A stretch of DNA of 64,000 bases. Source: [Scytonema hofmanni] UTEX 2349 (GTDB lineage: Bacteria; Cyanobacteriota; Cyanobacteriia; Cyanobacteriales; Nostocaceae). The notes below the pieces were generated by a model. That model was not told the origin of the DNA, made no database searches, and worked only from the letters and a program-made list of their open reading frames with translations. The position numbers were made by a program, and so were the translations under genes. Below, piece by piece: positions 53,774 to 62,008 of the stretch (within the stretch, counting starts at the first letter, position 1; every line of letters starts with the position of its first letter). The stretch lies in the NCBI RefSeq assembly GCF_000582685.1, contig NZ_KK073768.1, positions 420,410-484,409 of the forward strand. The letters are read 5' to 3'.

Positions 53774-53862
53774 GCGATCGCACACTTTGCAACTTTGCCA
53801 AATAAGCCATGTCTGGCAACAAGAAGCAGAGCTTCTACGCAGTTTTGATGATGGAGTTGATT
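53774..53862. repeat. HIP1-bearing minisatellite, array 4, interrupted by a MITE
   Basis: Units GCGATCGCACACTTTGCAAC and GCCATGTCTGGCAAC... resemble array 3. The last unit (GATGGAGTTGATT) is broken by the element at 53863 and resumes after it as GGGGTTGATTTAGG. Confidence 0.75.
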
Positions 53863-53996
53863 CAATACGGTTCGGATAAGATTTTTTGATGAAAATTATA
53901 GATCACAAAGACGCCATAAATCCCCGTCTTTACAATAATAAGCCCTTTGTAGAGACGGCGATTTATCGCGTCTCCTGCCCTAACCGAACCGTATTG
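53863..53996. mobile_element. MITE, CAATACGGTTCGG family, copy 1
   Basis: About 134 bp with terminal inverted repeats CAATACGGTTCGG and CCGAACCGTATTG. The interior carries AGACGGCGATTTATCGCGTC-type arms. GTTGATT stands on both sides, consistent with target duplication inside an array unit. Copy 2 lies inverted at 56233-56355. The interior resembles the GTAGAGACG palindromes. Confidence 0.85.
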
Positions 53997-54053
53997 GGGG
54001 TTGATTTAGGTTAATATTTATATGTATATTTCGTCTTTTTATCAACGAGTTGA

Positions 54054-55988
54054 TTAAACACGCATGTCAGCAAAGTGGTCGAGTAGCAAGCGGTGGATAA
54101 AACGATAGCGACCACCGATTTGTTGGATAATCCGACGTTCTGCCGCACGACTAAGGAATTTGGCATAATTCCAGGGAATGTAGCGGTTATACCAAAGTAC
54201 TAAACGAAGGGAAAAATGTTGTATACAGGCAATTCCACCACCATGCCAAAATGGCAGAAAAACTATCAAAGTTTGAGAACGAATTAAAACTATAGTGACT
54301 TCCTTTGCTGAAATAACTTGAAGTAAAAATGGTTTTAACCAAATTTGTCCAAAGATAAAAATAAAGCTAAATAAAATTGTCAGCACAACCATATTTTTAG
54401 CAGAAGCCCTAATACCTTGATTGGGAATTGATTTGTTGACAATCTCACCTTTTAGCCCATAAATCAGCCCAAAAATCAACCCATAAATCAGTCCATAAAT
54501 CAGTCCATAAGTCAACGCAATAATCAATCCAATAATCAGCCAAGAAATAAAATTTTTAATAAATTCTCTGAGTGCCGTAACTGTGAATGAAAATTGAATT
54601 GTTTCCAGCATTTCAAATTCAAGATTCAGTAAACCAAAAATCAGCCCATAAATCAGCCCAAAAATCAACCCAAAAATCCGCCCAAAAATCAACCCAAAAA
54701 TCCGCCCAATAAACAGTCCAGAAATCAGCGAAAAAATCAATTTTTGCTGACGATTCTGCAACCAATTCGGCTGCATATTCTCAATTAAAAACTCCGTTTG
54801 TGTCCCTCGCAATTGTTTCGCTAAAAACACCAAAAAATGCATAATCTTCCTGCGCTGTGGTTCCCCTTTCCCTACAGGCAACAACTCAAATCTACGCTCA
54901 ATATAGGCATCAAATAATTCTTCCTTCGTCTGTATTGCCCTTCCTTGATAGGCAACTAACATCATCGACAATAACAGAGGAGTCCTTGCCAACTCCAAAA
55001 ACTCCGCATTATTTTGAATACTTTGCCACAAATCCCCTCGCTGCAACTGGGTTAAATAATCCTGAATTTGTCTATCTGATAATTCTTGCAAACATACCGC
55101 ACCATGTAACGTCGAAAGTATTTCCTCCCCCGCAAGATATTCCTCCTGCCGACAGCAAACCACCAAATCCCGTGTTGCATCTTCCTGCAAATATTGATTA
55201 ATAGCTCGAATACATTTTCTCTGTTTTTCCAAACCCAACTCATCCAACCCATCCAACAAGGGTAAAATCTCACCCTGTTGTAACCAAACCCGACTTATCC
55301 CTGGTGCGAGGTTATATTCCTGCTTGAGTTGCAAAATCATCCAATCTAAAATACTCACACTATCATCCCGCCAAGTCGAAAGCTCAAAAATCATCGGTAT
55401 CGGTTCTTTGTCGTCCTGTTTGGCTATATCGAGTAATTCCTTTGCCAAATTCAACAAAGTCGTAGTTTTTCCGCCTCCCGGTTGCCCTAAAATTAATAAA
55501 CGTCCGCTAATATCACCCCGTCGCAATACATCCACCATCTTGTCGAGTATCTGGGGCTGACTCGTAGTATTGTTAACCGAGACTGTATATAAAGTTTGTA
55601 ACGGCTTTCTACCAACTTGTTGGGGTTGCTCCTCCCGCATCAAATCCAGCATTAACAAATTATGCAAGGAATCGTGCAACCGTTGTTTTACCTTAGTTGC
55701 TTCCGCTTCGAGTAACCTGGGACGAATTGTGGGATCGATATTTGCAGGTGCATCTTCCGGTTGTTGCTTTATTTGCTGGTAGGTGAGCCAGATAAATACC
55801 AGCGCCATGATAATAAAAAGAGCGATCGCAATCCTGTTTTCAGCAAAGATTTTTGCAACATCCTGGGAATTCTTTGCTTGCAGTAAATCTTTCAGCGCTG
55901 GTAATTGGTTGCCGATATAGCCAATGATAAGGCTAGCGATCGCAATGCTAACAGCCAAAAATACTGGTTTTTTCAGCAGCTTTTTCAT
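54054..55988 (-). CDS. Membrane NACHT NTPase with glycine-periodic membrane repeats
   Basis: A protein of 644 residues. Two N-terminal membrane segments (about 9-28 and 52-70) precede a STAND/NACHT NTPase: Walker A GQPGGGKT at 168-175, Walker B LLDGLDEL at 244-251, sensor-like DLVVCCRQEEY near 274 and the helical LARTPLLLSMMLVAY. The C-terminal half is membrane-embedded. Residues 424-453 and 493-511 are tandem four-residue units (FGLI, YGLI, FGRI), giving a GxxxG-type glycine periodicity. Bacterial NACHT proteins are often antiviral sensors; a membrane-disrupting effector is possible. This is inference. The gene lies between two inverted MITE copies and next to toxin-antitoxin modules. Confidence 0.85.
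   Translation of the reverse strand: MKKLLKKPVFLAVSIAIASLIIGYIGNQLPALKDLLQAKNSQDVAKIFAENRIAIALFIIMALVFIWLTYQQIKQQPEDAPANIDPTIRPRLLEAEATKVKQRLHDSLHNLLMLDLMREEQPQQVGRKPLQTLYTVSVNNTTSQPQILDKMVDVLRRGDISGRLLILGQPGGGKTTTLLNLAKELLDIAKQDDKEPIPMIFELSTWRDDSVSILDWMILQLKQEYNLAPGISRVWLQQGEILPLLDGLDELGLEKQRKCIRAINQYLQEDATRDLVVCCRQEEYLAGEEILSTLHGAVCLQELSDRQIQDYLTQLQRGDLWQSIQNNAEFLELARTPLLLSMMLVAYQGRAIQTKEELFDAYIERRFELLPVGKGEPQRRKIMHFLVFLAKQLRGTQTEFLIENMQPNWLQNRQQKLIFSLISGLFIGRIFGLIFGRIFGLIFGLIYGLIFGLLNLEFEMLETIQFSFTVTALREFIKNFISWLIIGLIIALTYGLIYGLIYGLIFGLIYGLKGEIVNKSIPNQGIRASAKNMVVLTILFSFIFIFGQIWLKPFLLQVISAKEVTIVLIRSQTLIVFLPFWHGGGIACIQHFSLRLVLWYNRYIPWNYAKFLSRAAERRIIQQIGGRYRFIHRLLLDHFADMRV
54459..54720. repeat. 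12-bp tandem repeats inside the NACHT gene
   Basis: Two arrays (about 54459-54525 and 54629-54720) of a 12-bp unit, AAAATCAGCCCA or ATAAATCAGTCC on the plus strand. On the coding strand each unit gives four residues (FGLI or YGLI). The intervening 100 bases are unique sequence. Confidence 0.88.
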
Positions 55989-56232
55989 GTAGGAGACTCA
56001 AGAGCAGAGCTTACTTGGAATAATTATTACCACATTTCTCTATTACTACCCCTTGAGTTCAGCATATTTCGAGAATTACTGATTTTTATACCCTCCTCAT
56101 CAACTTCAACGTCCCCATCCTTAAACAAGGCATCAAACGCATTATCCTCTCTTCTTAACTCTCTCTGCGCTCTTGGCGCCTCTGCGGTTCGTTCTGACTA
56201 AATTTAATCAATTAACGAGGAAGGATATCATC

Positions 56233-56355
56233 CAATACGGTTCGGTTAAGGCAAGAGACGCGATAAATCGCCGTCTCTACAATTGTAAAGACGGCGATTT
56301 ATCGCGTCTTTGTGATCTATAATCATCATCAGAAAATCTTATCCGAACCGTATTG
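56233..56355. mobile_element. MITE, CAATACGGTTCGG family, copy 2 (inverted)
   Basis: About 123 bp, nearly the reverse complement of copy 1 and with the same terminal repeats. It lacks about 10 bases of the copy 1 centre. It lies 245 bases upstream of the NACHT start codon, so the two copies bracket the gene in opposite orientation. The spacer 55989-56232 holds no gene. Confidence 0.85.
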
Positions 56356-56385
56356 GCGGTACATCACGAGCGAAATTCTTAACTC

Positions 56386-57642
56386 TCAACTTTCTTCCAC
56401 TCCCCGCATCGCTAAAAGCGCTGTCCCATAGGCAGCTTCAGTATTATCAGAACGCATCACTCTAACCTTTAAATACCGTTTCCTAATTGCCGTCCAAGTG
56501 TCATTTGCCGCACCACCTCCAGCGGTGTAAACACGGTTTAACTTATCTGCTCCAAGTTGCTGTAGTAATTCATACCCCCGCCCTTCTATGCGTGCCATAC
56601 TTTCCAATAATCCATGTAAAAATTCCACAGGATTATCTGGACGCGGTTCTAATCGCGGTGGTAAATTTGGGTCATTAATTGGAAAGCGATCGCCAGTTTT
56701 CAATAAGGGATAATAATCCAACCCGCAATATTTGCTTACATCAATTTCACGACTGTATCTTTCTAACTCAGCAACCGTAAAAAATTTCCGTAGCACCGCA
56801 CCTCCAGTATTGGAAGCACCCCCAGTTAACCACAAATTGCCTAAACGGTGGCTGTAAATTCCATATCGCGCATCTTCCACACGGGTACGACTCAACAGCT
56901 TTAACACCAACGTGGAACCCAGAGAAGTCACCGCATCACCGGGTAATTTTGCACCACTGGCGATAAAAGCGGCAATACTATCAGTTGTACCAGCACACAC
57001 TAAACAATCTTCTCTGAAACCGAATTTAGCCGCGACTTCTGGAAGTAATTGAGCGATCGCACTTCCTGGAGTTACTACTTTAGGTAGATGAATTGGTATT
57101 TGCAGTTCTTCTAACCATTCTGGGTATCTAAAATTTTCCACGTCATAACCCAACTTCAAAGCGTTGTGGTAATCGCTTATACCCAACTTTCCATGCAAAA
57201 GAAACGCCAACCAATCTGCCTGATGCATGAAATATCTAGCTTCTGCGAAAGATGGTTGTAAAGACATCCACAAAAGTTTAACCAAACTAGAAGTAGCGCT
57301 TAATACGGTGTTATTTGCGGGTGCAACGTTACGTAAGCGTTCCAGCATGACTGCACCCCGCGCATCATTGTACAACAGCGGGGCGTCTACAGGCTTTCCA
57401 GCGGCATCGCAGAGCAAGACGGTAGAGGAAGTTCCATTGATGGCGATCGCCTTGATTTTAAGCCGCAATTCTGAGGGGATTTGTTCTAATAAGGTAAACA
57501 AAGCTGTTTGCCAACAAGTCGTCAAGTTACCTTCATTTGACATTTCCCAAGGATACCGCACCTCTAAAAGCATATTGCCTTCCAAGGAAATCACCACACC
57601 CCTAGCACCAGAAGTCCCAAAATCGATACCCAGATAAAACAT
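56386..57642 (-). CDS. FGGY family carbohydrate kinase
   Basis: A protein of 418 residues. The N-terminal GIDFGTSGARGVVISLEGN phosphate loop, AIAINGTSSTVLLCD, CAGTTDSIAAFIASG and the C-terminal VYTAGGGAANDTWTAIRKRY place it in the FGGY sugar kinases. Compact cyanobacterial and plant members of this type are reported to phosphorylate D-ribulose; I infer the same here without proof. The catalytic-Asp region (LLYNDARGAVM) is present. Divergent from psaM. Confidence 0.88.
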   Translation of the reverse strand: MFYLGIDFGTSGARGVVISLEGNMLLEVRYPWEMSNEGNLTTCWQTALFTLLEQIPSELRLKIKAIAINGTSSTVLLCDAAGKPVDAPLLYNDARGAVMLERLRNVAPANNTVLSATSSLVKLLWMSLQPSFAEARYFMHQADWLAFLLHGKLGISDYHNALKLGYDVENFRYPEWLEELQIPIHLPKVVTPGSAIAQLLPEVAAKFGFREDCLVCAGTTDSIAAFIASGAKLPGDAVTSLGSTLVLKLLSRTRVEDARYGIYSHRLGNLWLTGGASNTGGAVLRKFFTVAELERYSREIDVSKYCGLDYYPLLKTGDRFPINDPNLPPRLEPRPDNPVEFLHGLLESMARIEGRGYELLQQLGADKLNRVYTAGGGAANDTWTAIRKRYLKVRVMRSDNTEAAYGTALLAMRGVEES

Positions 57643-57680
57643 AAATTAATAATTTTTTCTAAAAAAGCTTGACAAATAAC

Positions 57681-57720
57681 CAATGCTCCATGCCCAATGT
57701 CCCATGCCCAATGCCCAATA
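57681..57720. repeat. CCCAATG/CCCATGC heptamer array between the kinase gene and psaM
   Basis: Five 7-bp units of the same family as those at 21872 and 25871, here in noncoding DNA. Confidence 0.75.
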
Positions 57721-57821
57721 ATTGCTTTTTGTAACAAGTTATTCCCCAATCTTGGCAAAACAAGGAAAAGTAGTAAACGAACCGATCAAAATTCCTGTTC
57801 TATTCGGAGGATTCGATAGAG

Positions 57822-57917
57822 ATGCATATATCAGATACTCAAGTCTACATCGCTCTAGTTGTGGCGCTGATTCCAGGAATTCTGGCTTGGCGTTTATCAA
57901 CAGAACTTTACAAATAA
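57822..57917 (+). CDS. psaM: Photosystem I reaction centre subunit XII
   Basis: A 31-residue single-pass membrane protein: [20 protein letters not shown], then [11 protein letters not shown]. Length, the ISDTQ start, the hydrophobic helix and the [10 protein letters not shown] end match PsaM. It is a small subunit of photosystem I in the thylakoid membrane, involved in trimer stability. CGGAGG lies 10-15 bases upstream of the ATG. The gene is easily missed because of its size. It is divergent from the FGGY kinase gene and about 440 bases before the next gene. Confidence 0.95.
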   Translation: MHISDTQVYIALVVALIPGILAWRLSTELYK

Positions 57918-58358
57918 ATTCTAAGCTGCTTGATACTGGGACTGTAAACTAGTGCAGCGTGGCAGAAATAACTATCAAGTTGAAAAAAGTTAAAAAGCTT
58001 TCTGTAGAAGATTTCTTTCCTTCTGCATAAGTGCCTTCTGCCTCCTGCCTTCATGCACTAGGGATTAGGAAAAAATACCATAGATCCCTAATTGCCAATA
58101 TTCCCATCTGCCATCCCAGGCAAAGTATCAAAAAGCTGATAATCCTGGCAGTACGAAAGCAGTTTCCATCTTGCGGCTTGATACCGTGGATTATCGGCAA
58201 CTGATTACTTACGTATGCCAGGTTTATTTTTAAGTATTAACATACGTGTATCAAACTCGAAAAAATGAAGTAATATGACAGCTAAATAAATCCGTAATTA
58301 ATCTTGGTCAGATTTTTACGGCAAGTTTCTGCCGATAGTCGAGGTTATTTTTAATACT
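57918..58358. other. Noncoding spacer downstream of psaM
   Basis: It contains TGCCTTC-type repeats (58028-58052) bracketed by AGTGC and GCACT. No gene or clear terminator is seen. Confidence 0.5.
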
Positions 58359-58754
58359 ATGAATGCATTTCAACCTTCCAGACCCCCGCTAGAACCTATA
58401 CAAAAACGTCGGGTAGCTCCAAGACCACGCCGGCACCTAAGACAACGCTCTTATCAGGTGATGGCACTGGAAACGACGGTAAAAATAGGGGTTAATGTTG
58501 TCATTTCAGTCGCCGCAGCATCTGCGTTGGTACAACTTTTGCCTTATCATTGGTTACAGCAAGACAGATTAAGAGAAATTGGCACTGAAGTCAAGTTTAT
58601 GGAAGGACGTGTCAACACTTTAAACACAAAATTTCGCCAGAACTTCGATCCGCGTGAAAATAAAACTATTATGCAAGAACAATCTTATCGATTTGACCCT
58701 AGCCAGCGTCAAGTCGTGATTATGAATAAAGATGGTTCAGAAGTCGAACAATGA
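58359..58754 (+). CDS. Cyanobacterial single-pass membrane protein, unknown function
   Basis: A protein of 131 residues. The N-terminal 35 residues are very basic (QKRRVAPRPRRHLRQRSYQV). A membrane segment follows (about 43-62; IGVNVVISVAAASALVQLLP), then a helical region (REIGTEVKFMEGRVNTLNTK) and a polar tail. It resembles conserved hypothetical proteins of filamentous cyanobacteria, but I cannot name the family. The positive N terminus should stay in the cytoplasm. Confidence 0.75.
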   Translation: MNAFQPSRPPLEPIQKRRVAPRPRRHLRQRSYQVMALETTVKIGVNVVISVAAASALVQLLPYHWLQQDRLREIGTEVKFMEGRVNTLNTKFRQNFDPRENKTIMQEQSYRFDPSQRQVVIMNKDGSEVEQ

Positions 58755-58856
58755 TAATGAAGGGGGTGTGGGGGGTAGGGTGTAGGGTGTAGTGAAGGAT
58801 AAAGAATGAAAGAATCCTCTTCCCTCCCCACACCCTTTATGGTCACGCTAATAGTT

Positions 58857-58885
58857 GTAGAGACGTAGCAATGCTACGTCTCTAC
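58857..58885. repeat. GTAGAGACGTAGCA palindrome
   Basis: A 29-bp palindrome with GTAGCAATGCTAC core, between convergent genes, just beyond the 3' end of leuA. Confidence 0.85.
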
Positions 58886-58912
58886 GTCTTTTCTACGCCT
58901 ATATCTATTGCA

Positions 58913-60520
58913 TCAAATTTGCTGTGCAGTTACCTGTTCTTGTTTTTGAGATTGTTGCAAATAAGCATACAATCTATTCAGTGCATTGACGTAAGCTTGA
59001 GCGGAGGCAACTATGATGTCTGTATTCGCCGCATGTCCGGCAAATACTTGAGATTCATAGCGCAAGCGGATGGTTACTTCTCCAAGTGCATCAATGCCTT
59101 CTGTTACCGACTGTACGGAAAATTCAATTAACTGATTTGGGACGTTAACTACGCGGTTAATTGCTTTATAAACTGCATCTACAGGTCCTGTACCGATCGC
59201 TGCGTCAGTTAATTCTTCACCTTCTGGGGTGCGGAGGGTGATAGTTGCGGTGGGACGAGCGCGATCGCCACTAGAAACTTGCACCAACTCTAATCTAAAC
59301 AAATTAGGTGCTTGTTGAATTTCATCGTTAACGATCGCTTCCAAATCCCAATCAGAAATTTCTTTCTTTTTATCGGCTACTTCTTTGAACCTGACGAATG
59401 CTTTATTTAATTCGGTTTCTGAAAGTTCAAAGCCCAATTCTTTCAACCGAGTACGGAAAGCATTTCTGCCTGAATGTTTACCCAAAACGATTTGATTGTC
59501 TGCCAATCCAATCAATTGGGCATCCATAATTTCATAGGTGAGCTTGTTTTTTAGCACACCATCTTGATGAATCCCAGATTCGTGAGCAAAAGCATTTGCT
59601 CCGACTATTGCTTTATTTGCTTGCACTAACATTCCCGTCAAATTGGAAACCAAGCGCGATGTTTTGTAAATTTGACGAGTGTCGATATTTGTCAGTGATT
59701 CTTCGGATTCTGCTGGTCTTCCTAAGAACGGATTAAAATATTGTCGTCGCACATGCAATGCCATAACTAATTCTTCTAGCGAGGCATTTCCTGCACGTTC
59801 ACCAATTCCGTTGATGGTACATTCTAACTGCCTTGCGCCATTTTTCACAGCTTCTAGGAAGTTAGCAACTGCCAAGCCTAAATCATTATGTCCGTGAACG
59901 GAAATAATCGCGTTGTCGATGTTGGGGACATTTTCTTTAATTCCCTTAATTAGCGCTCCAAATTCGCTGGGGGTAGTATAACCCACTGTGTCGGGAATGT
60001 TAACTGTTGTTGCGCCAGCTGCGATCGCTCGCTCTAATACTTGATAAAGAAATTCTGGATCGGAACGGACAGCATCCATCGGCGAAAATTCTACATCTGC
60101 CATAAAAGTTTTGGCATAAGCCACCATTTCTTCGGCGATCGCCAAAACTTCTGAGCGTGACTTCCGCAGCTGATACTCTAAATGGATATCAGACGTGGAA
60201 ATAAACGTGTGAATTCTGCCTTTAACGGCTGGTTTTAATGCAGATGCCGCAGCTTCAATATCTGCTTTAATCGCTCTTGCCAAACTACAAATTATCGGAC
60301 CATTTTCTGTCCCGACAATTTCCGCGATTTTGCGAACGGCTTGAAAATCTCCAGGGCTAGCATAAGCGAAACCCGCTTCGATGACATCTACCCCAAGACG
60401 TGCTAATTGCTTGGCGATCGCCAGCTTTTCGTCTATATTCAAAGTCGCACCCGGACACTGCTCACCATCTCGCAGAGTCGTATCAAAAATGATAATTCTT
60501 TCGTTGTTGTTCATTTTCAT
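58913..60520 (-). CDS. leuA: 2-isopropylmalate synthase
   Basis: A protein of 535 residues. [20 protein letters not shown] near the N terminus holds the metal and substrate Arg-Asp motif. [40 protein letters not shown] and [10 protein letters not shown] follow. The C-terminal LeuA dimer domain (about 380-535; [20 protein letters not shown]) is the leucine-feedback regulatory part. It condenses acetyl-CoA with 2-oxoisovalerate, the first step of leucine synthesis. Length is normal for the family. The NYN gene lies 87 bases upstream on the same strand. Confidence 0.96.
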   Translation of the reverse strand: MKMNNNERIIIFDTTLRDGEQCPGATLNIDEKLAIAKQLARLGVDVIEAGFAYASPGDFQAVRKIAEIVGTENGPIICSLARAIKADIEAAASALKPAVKGRIHTFISTSDIHLEYQLRKSRSEVLAIAEEMVAYAKTFMADVEFSPMDAVRSDPEFLYQVLERAIAAGATTVNIPDTVGYTTPSEFGALIKGIKENVPNIDNAIISVHGHNDLGLAVANFLEAVKNGARQLECTINGIGERAGNASLEELVMALHVRRQYFNPFLGRPAESEESLTNIDTRQIYKTSRLVSNLTGMLVQANKAIVGANAFAHESGIHQDGVLKNKLTYEIMDAQLIGLADNQIVLGKHSGRNAFRTRLKELGFELSETELNKAFVRFKEVADKKKEISDWDLEAIVNDEIQQAPNLFRLELVQVSSGDRARPTATITLRTPEGEELTDAAIGTGPVDAVYKAINRVVNVPNQLIEFSVQSVTEGIDALGEVTIRLRYESQVFAGHAANTDIIVASAQAYVNALNRLYAYLQQSQKQEQVTAQQI

Positions 60521-60607
60521 CTCGTTATTAGCGTTTCTACTTTTTCCGGGAAAAATCTTTAATATTAATTTTCTTTACTCCTGATTTGTAAATAATTGCT
60601 AAGAATA

Positions 60608-61129
60608 TCAACCTTCAGTTTTTTCTATTTTATCTCGGATATCGTTCAAATCTATATATCTATCAGTAGCATTACGCAATTCTCTGGCTATCATTCCTTC
60701 TGTCGATACTACAGTTATATAAGTATTTTTCCCTCTTAATAATTCTATAGCTCTTTCAAAATCCCCATCACCACTAAATAAAACGACTCTATCGTATTGT
60801 TCTACTGTATTAAACATATCTACAACAATTTCTATATCTAAATTTGCTTTTTGCGAATAACGACCGGAGGAATCATCATAATATTCTTTAAGAATTTTAG
60901 TTCTGACTGTATATCCTAAACTGATTAGGGCATCCCTAAACCCTCGCTGATCTTGTGGGTCTTTTAAGCCAGTGTACCAAAAGGCATTGATTAAGGCTGT
61001 TTCATGATGCTCGGTTCTAAAATATTCTAAGACGCGTCGTGGATCAAAAAACCAGCCATTTTTTTGTTGAGCATAGAACATATTGTTTCCATCTACAAAA
61101 ATAGATAGACGATTCATTGGAGAACCCAT
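60608..61129 (-). CDS. NYN domain protein, LabA/DUF88 family
   Basis: A protein of 173 residues. LSIFVDGNNMFYAQQ (first Asp), KANLDIEIVVDMFN and DRVVLFSGDGDFERAIELLR (last Asp cluster) define the NYN fold, a PIN-like RNase domain. LabA proteins are linked to circadian output in Synechococcus; the family name alone does not prove that role here. Acidic catalytic residues are present. Cytosolic. A second ATG four codons downstream is an alternative start. Confidence 0.88.
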   Translation of the reverse strand: MGSPMNRLSIFVDGNNMFYAQQKNGWFFDPRRVLEYFRTEHHETALINAFWYTGLKDPQDQRGFRDALISLGYTVRTKILKEYYDDSSGRYSQKANLDIEIVVDMFNTVEQYDRVVLFSGDGDFERAIELLRGKNTYITVVSTEGMIARELRNATDRYIDLNDIRDKIEKTEG

Positions 61130-62008
61130 AGTAAAGTTACACCTAATATATATAGAAAAGCATTTAGATTGAACAATAGATTATAGCAATAATAAAATGA
61201 CAAATTTACTAATATCTATAAACTATATCGTCATTTATAGCTTTGAGCTTACCTCTTTCAAATGATAAAATCGGCTGAAACATTGGAGTGGGCTTTCAAT
61301 TGGGGGCTGAACCTTTTTTACTCCAGGTAGCAAATGCCTATCAAGCAATGCGTCTGGCTGAATCGAGAAGAAATAAATGCGATCATGTTCTTACCTTATC
61401 TTCAATAGCCCACCAAGACTCTCTAGTACACGGAAAAAACGCTTTATTTTTATGGAGCACCTCTACAATAAATACCTTGTAATCAAAATCTACCAATAAA
61501 ATTGACTTGTGGGACAGCTTTATTAGGCATATAACAGTTAAGTTTACTCCTAAAGAGGTATGCGTAGGCTGGGGGTAGGATATAATCATCCTTATCTATA
61601 GATTTTGTCTTTAAAGCAATTCACAACATCCCTTGAAAGTTACTTCCTAGCTAGATTAACGGTACTGGGCGATCGCTTCAGTTGGTGTTTATTTTTTTAT
61701 CGTCCAGCACCCTCACTCATCACAGAACCTGAGAGATATTATAGAATTGAGTAACTCACGCTCGTTGCAACCGATAAATCTGCTTCAGTCTCTGGAACAA
61801 TCATATATAGTCACTTGCGTTATGAAAATATATGAAGCTATGTTTCGTTTCTGACTTTATATAAGAGCTTTACTTACGATTTGGGAAAAAATAAAGAATA
61901 AGTTACAAATGTATAAGTTTTTCATTTAAGTATTATGTCAAGATAATGGGGTTATAACAGGGTGTAAATAAATAAAATCGTTGTACGTAAATCTATGAAT
62001 AACACGAT
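61130..62008. other. Long noncoding region upstream of the CHASE2 kinase gene
   Basis: About 880 bases. Short open frames here (for example 61288-61482) have no protein-like character. One HIP1-like site is at 61670. No repeat or RNA gene was recognised. Confidence 0.5.

Noticed and set aside
57722..57952. 76-codon frame overlapping psaM in another phase
   Set aside because: The overlapping 31-codon psaM frame is clearly the coding one; the longer frame is out of phase and not protein-like.
61288..61589. Short frames on both strands before the CHASE2 kinase gene
   Set aside because: Neither shows conserved motifs, a ribosome site or protein-like composition.
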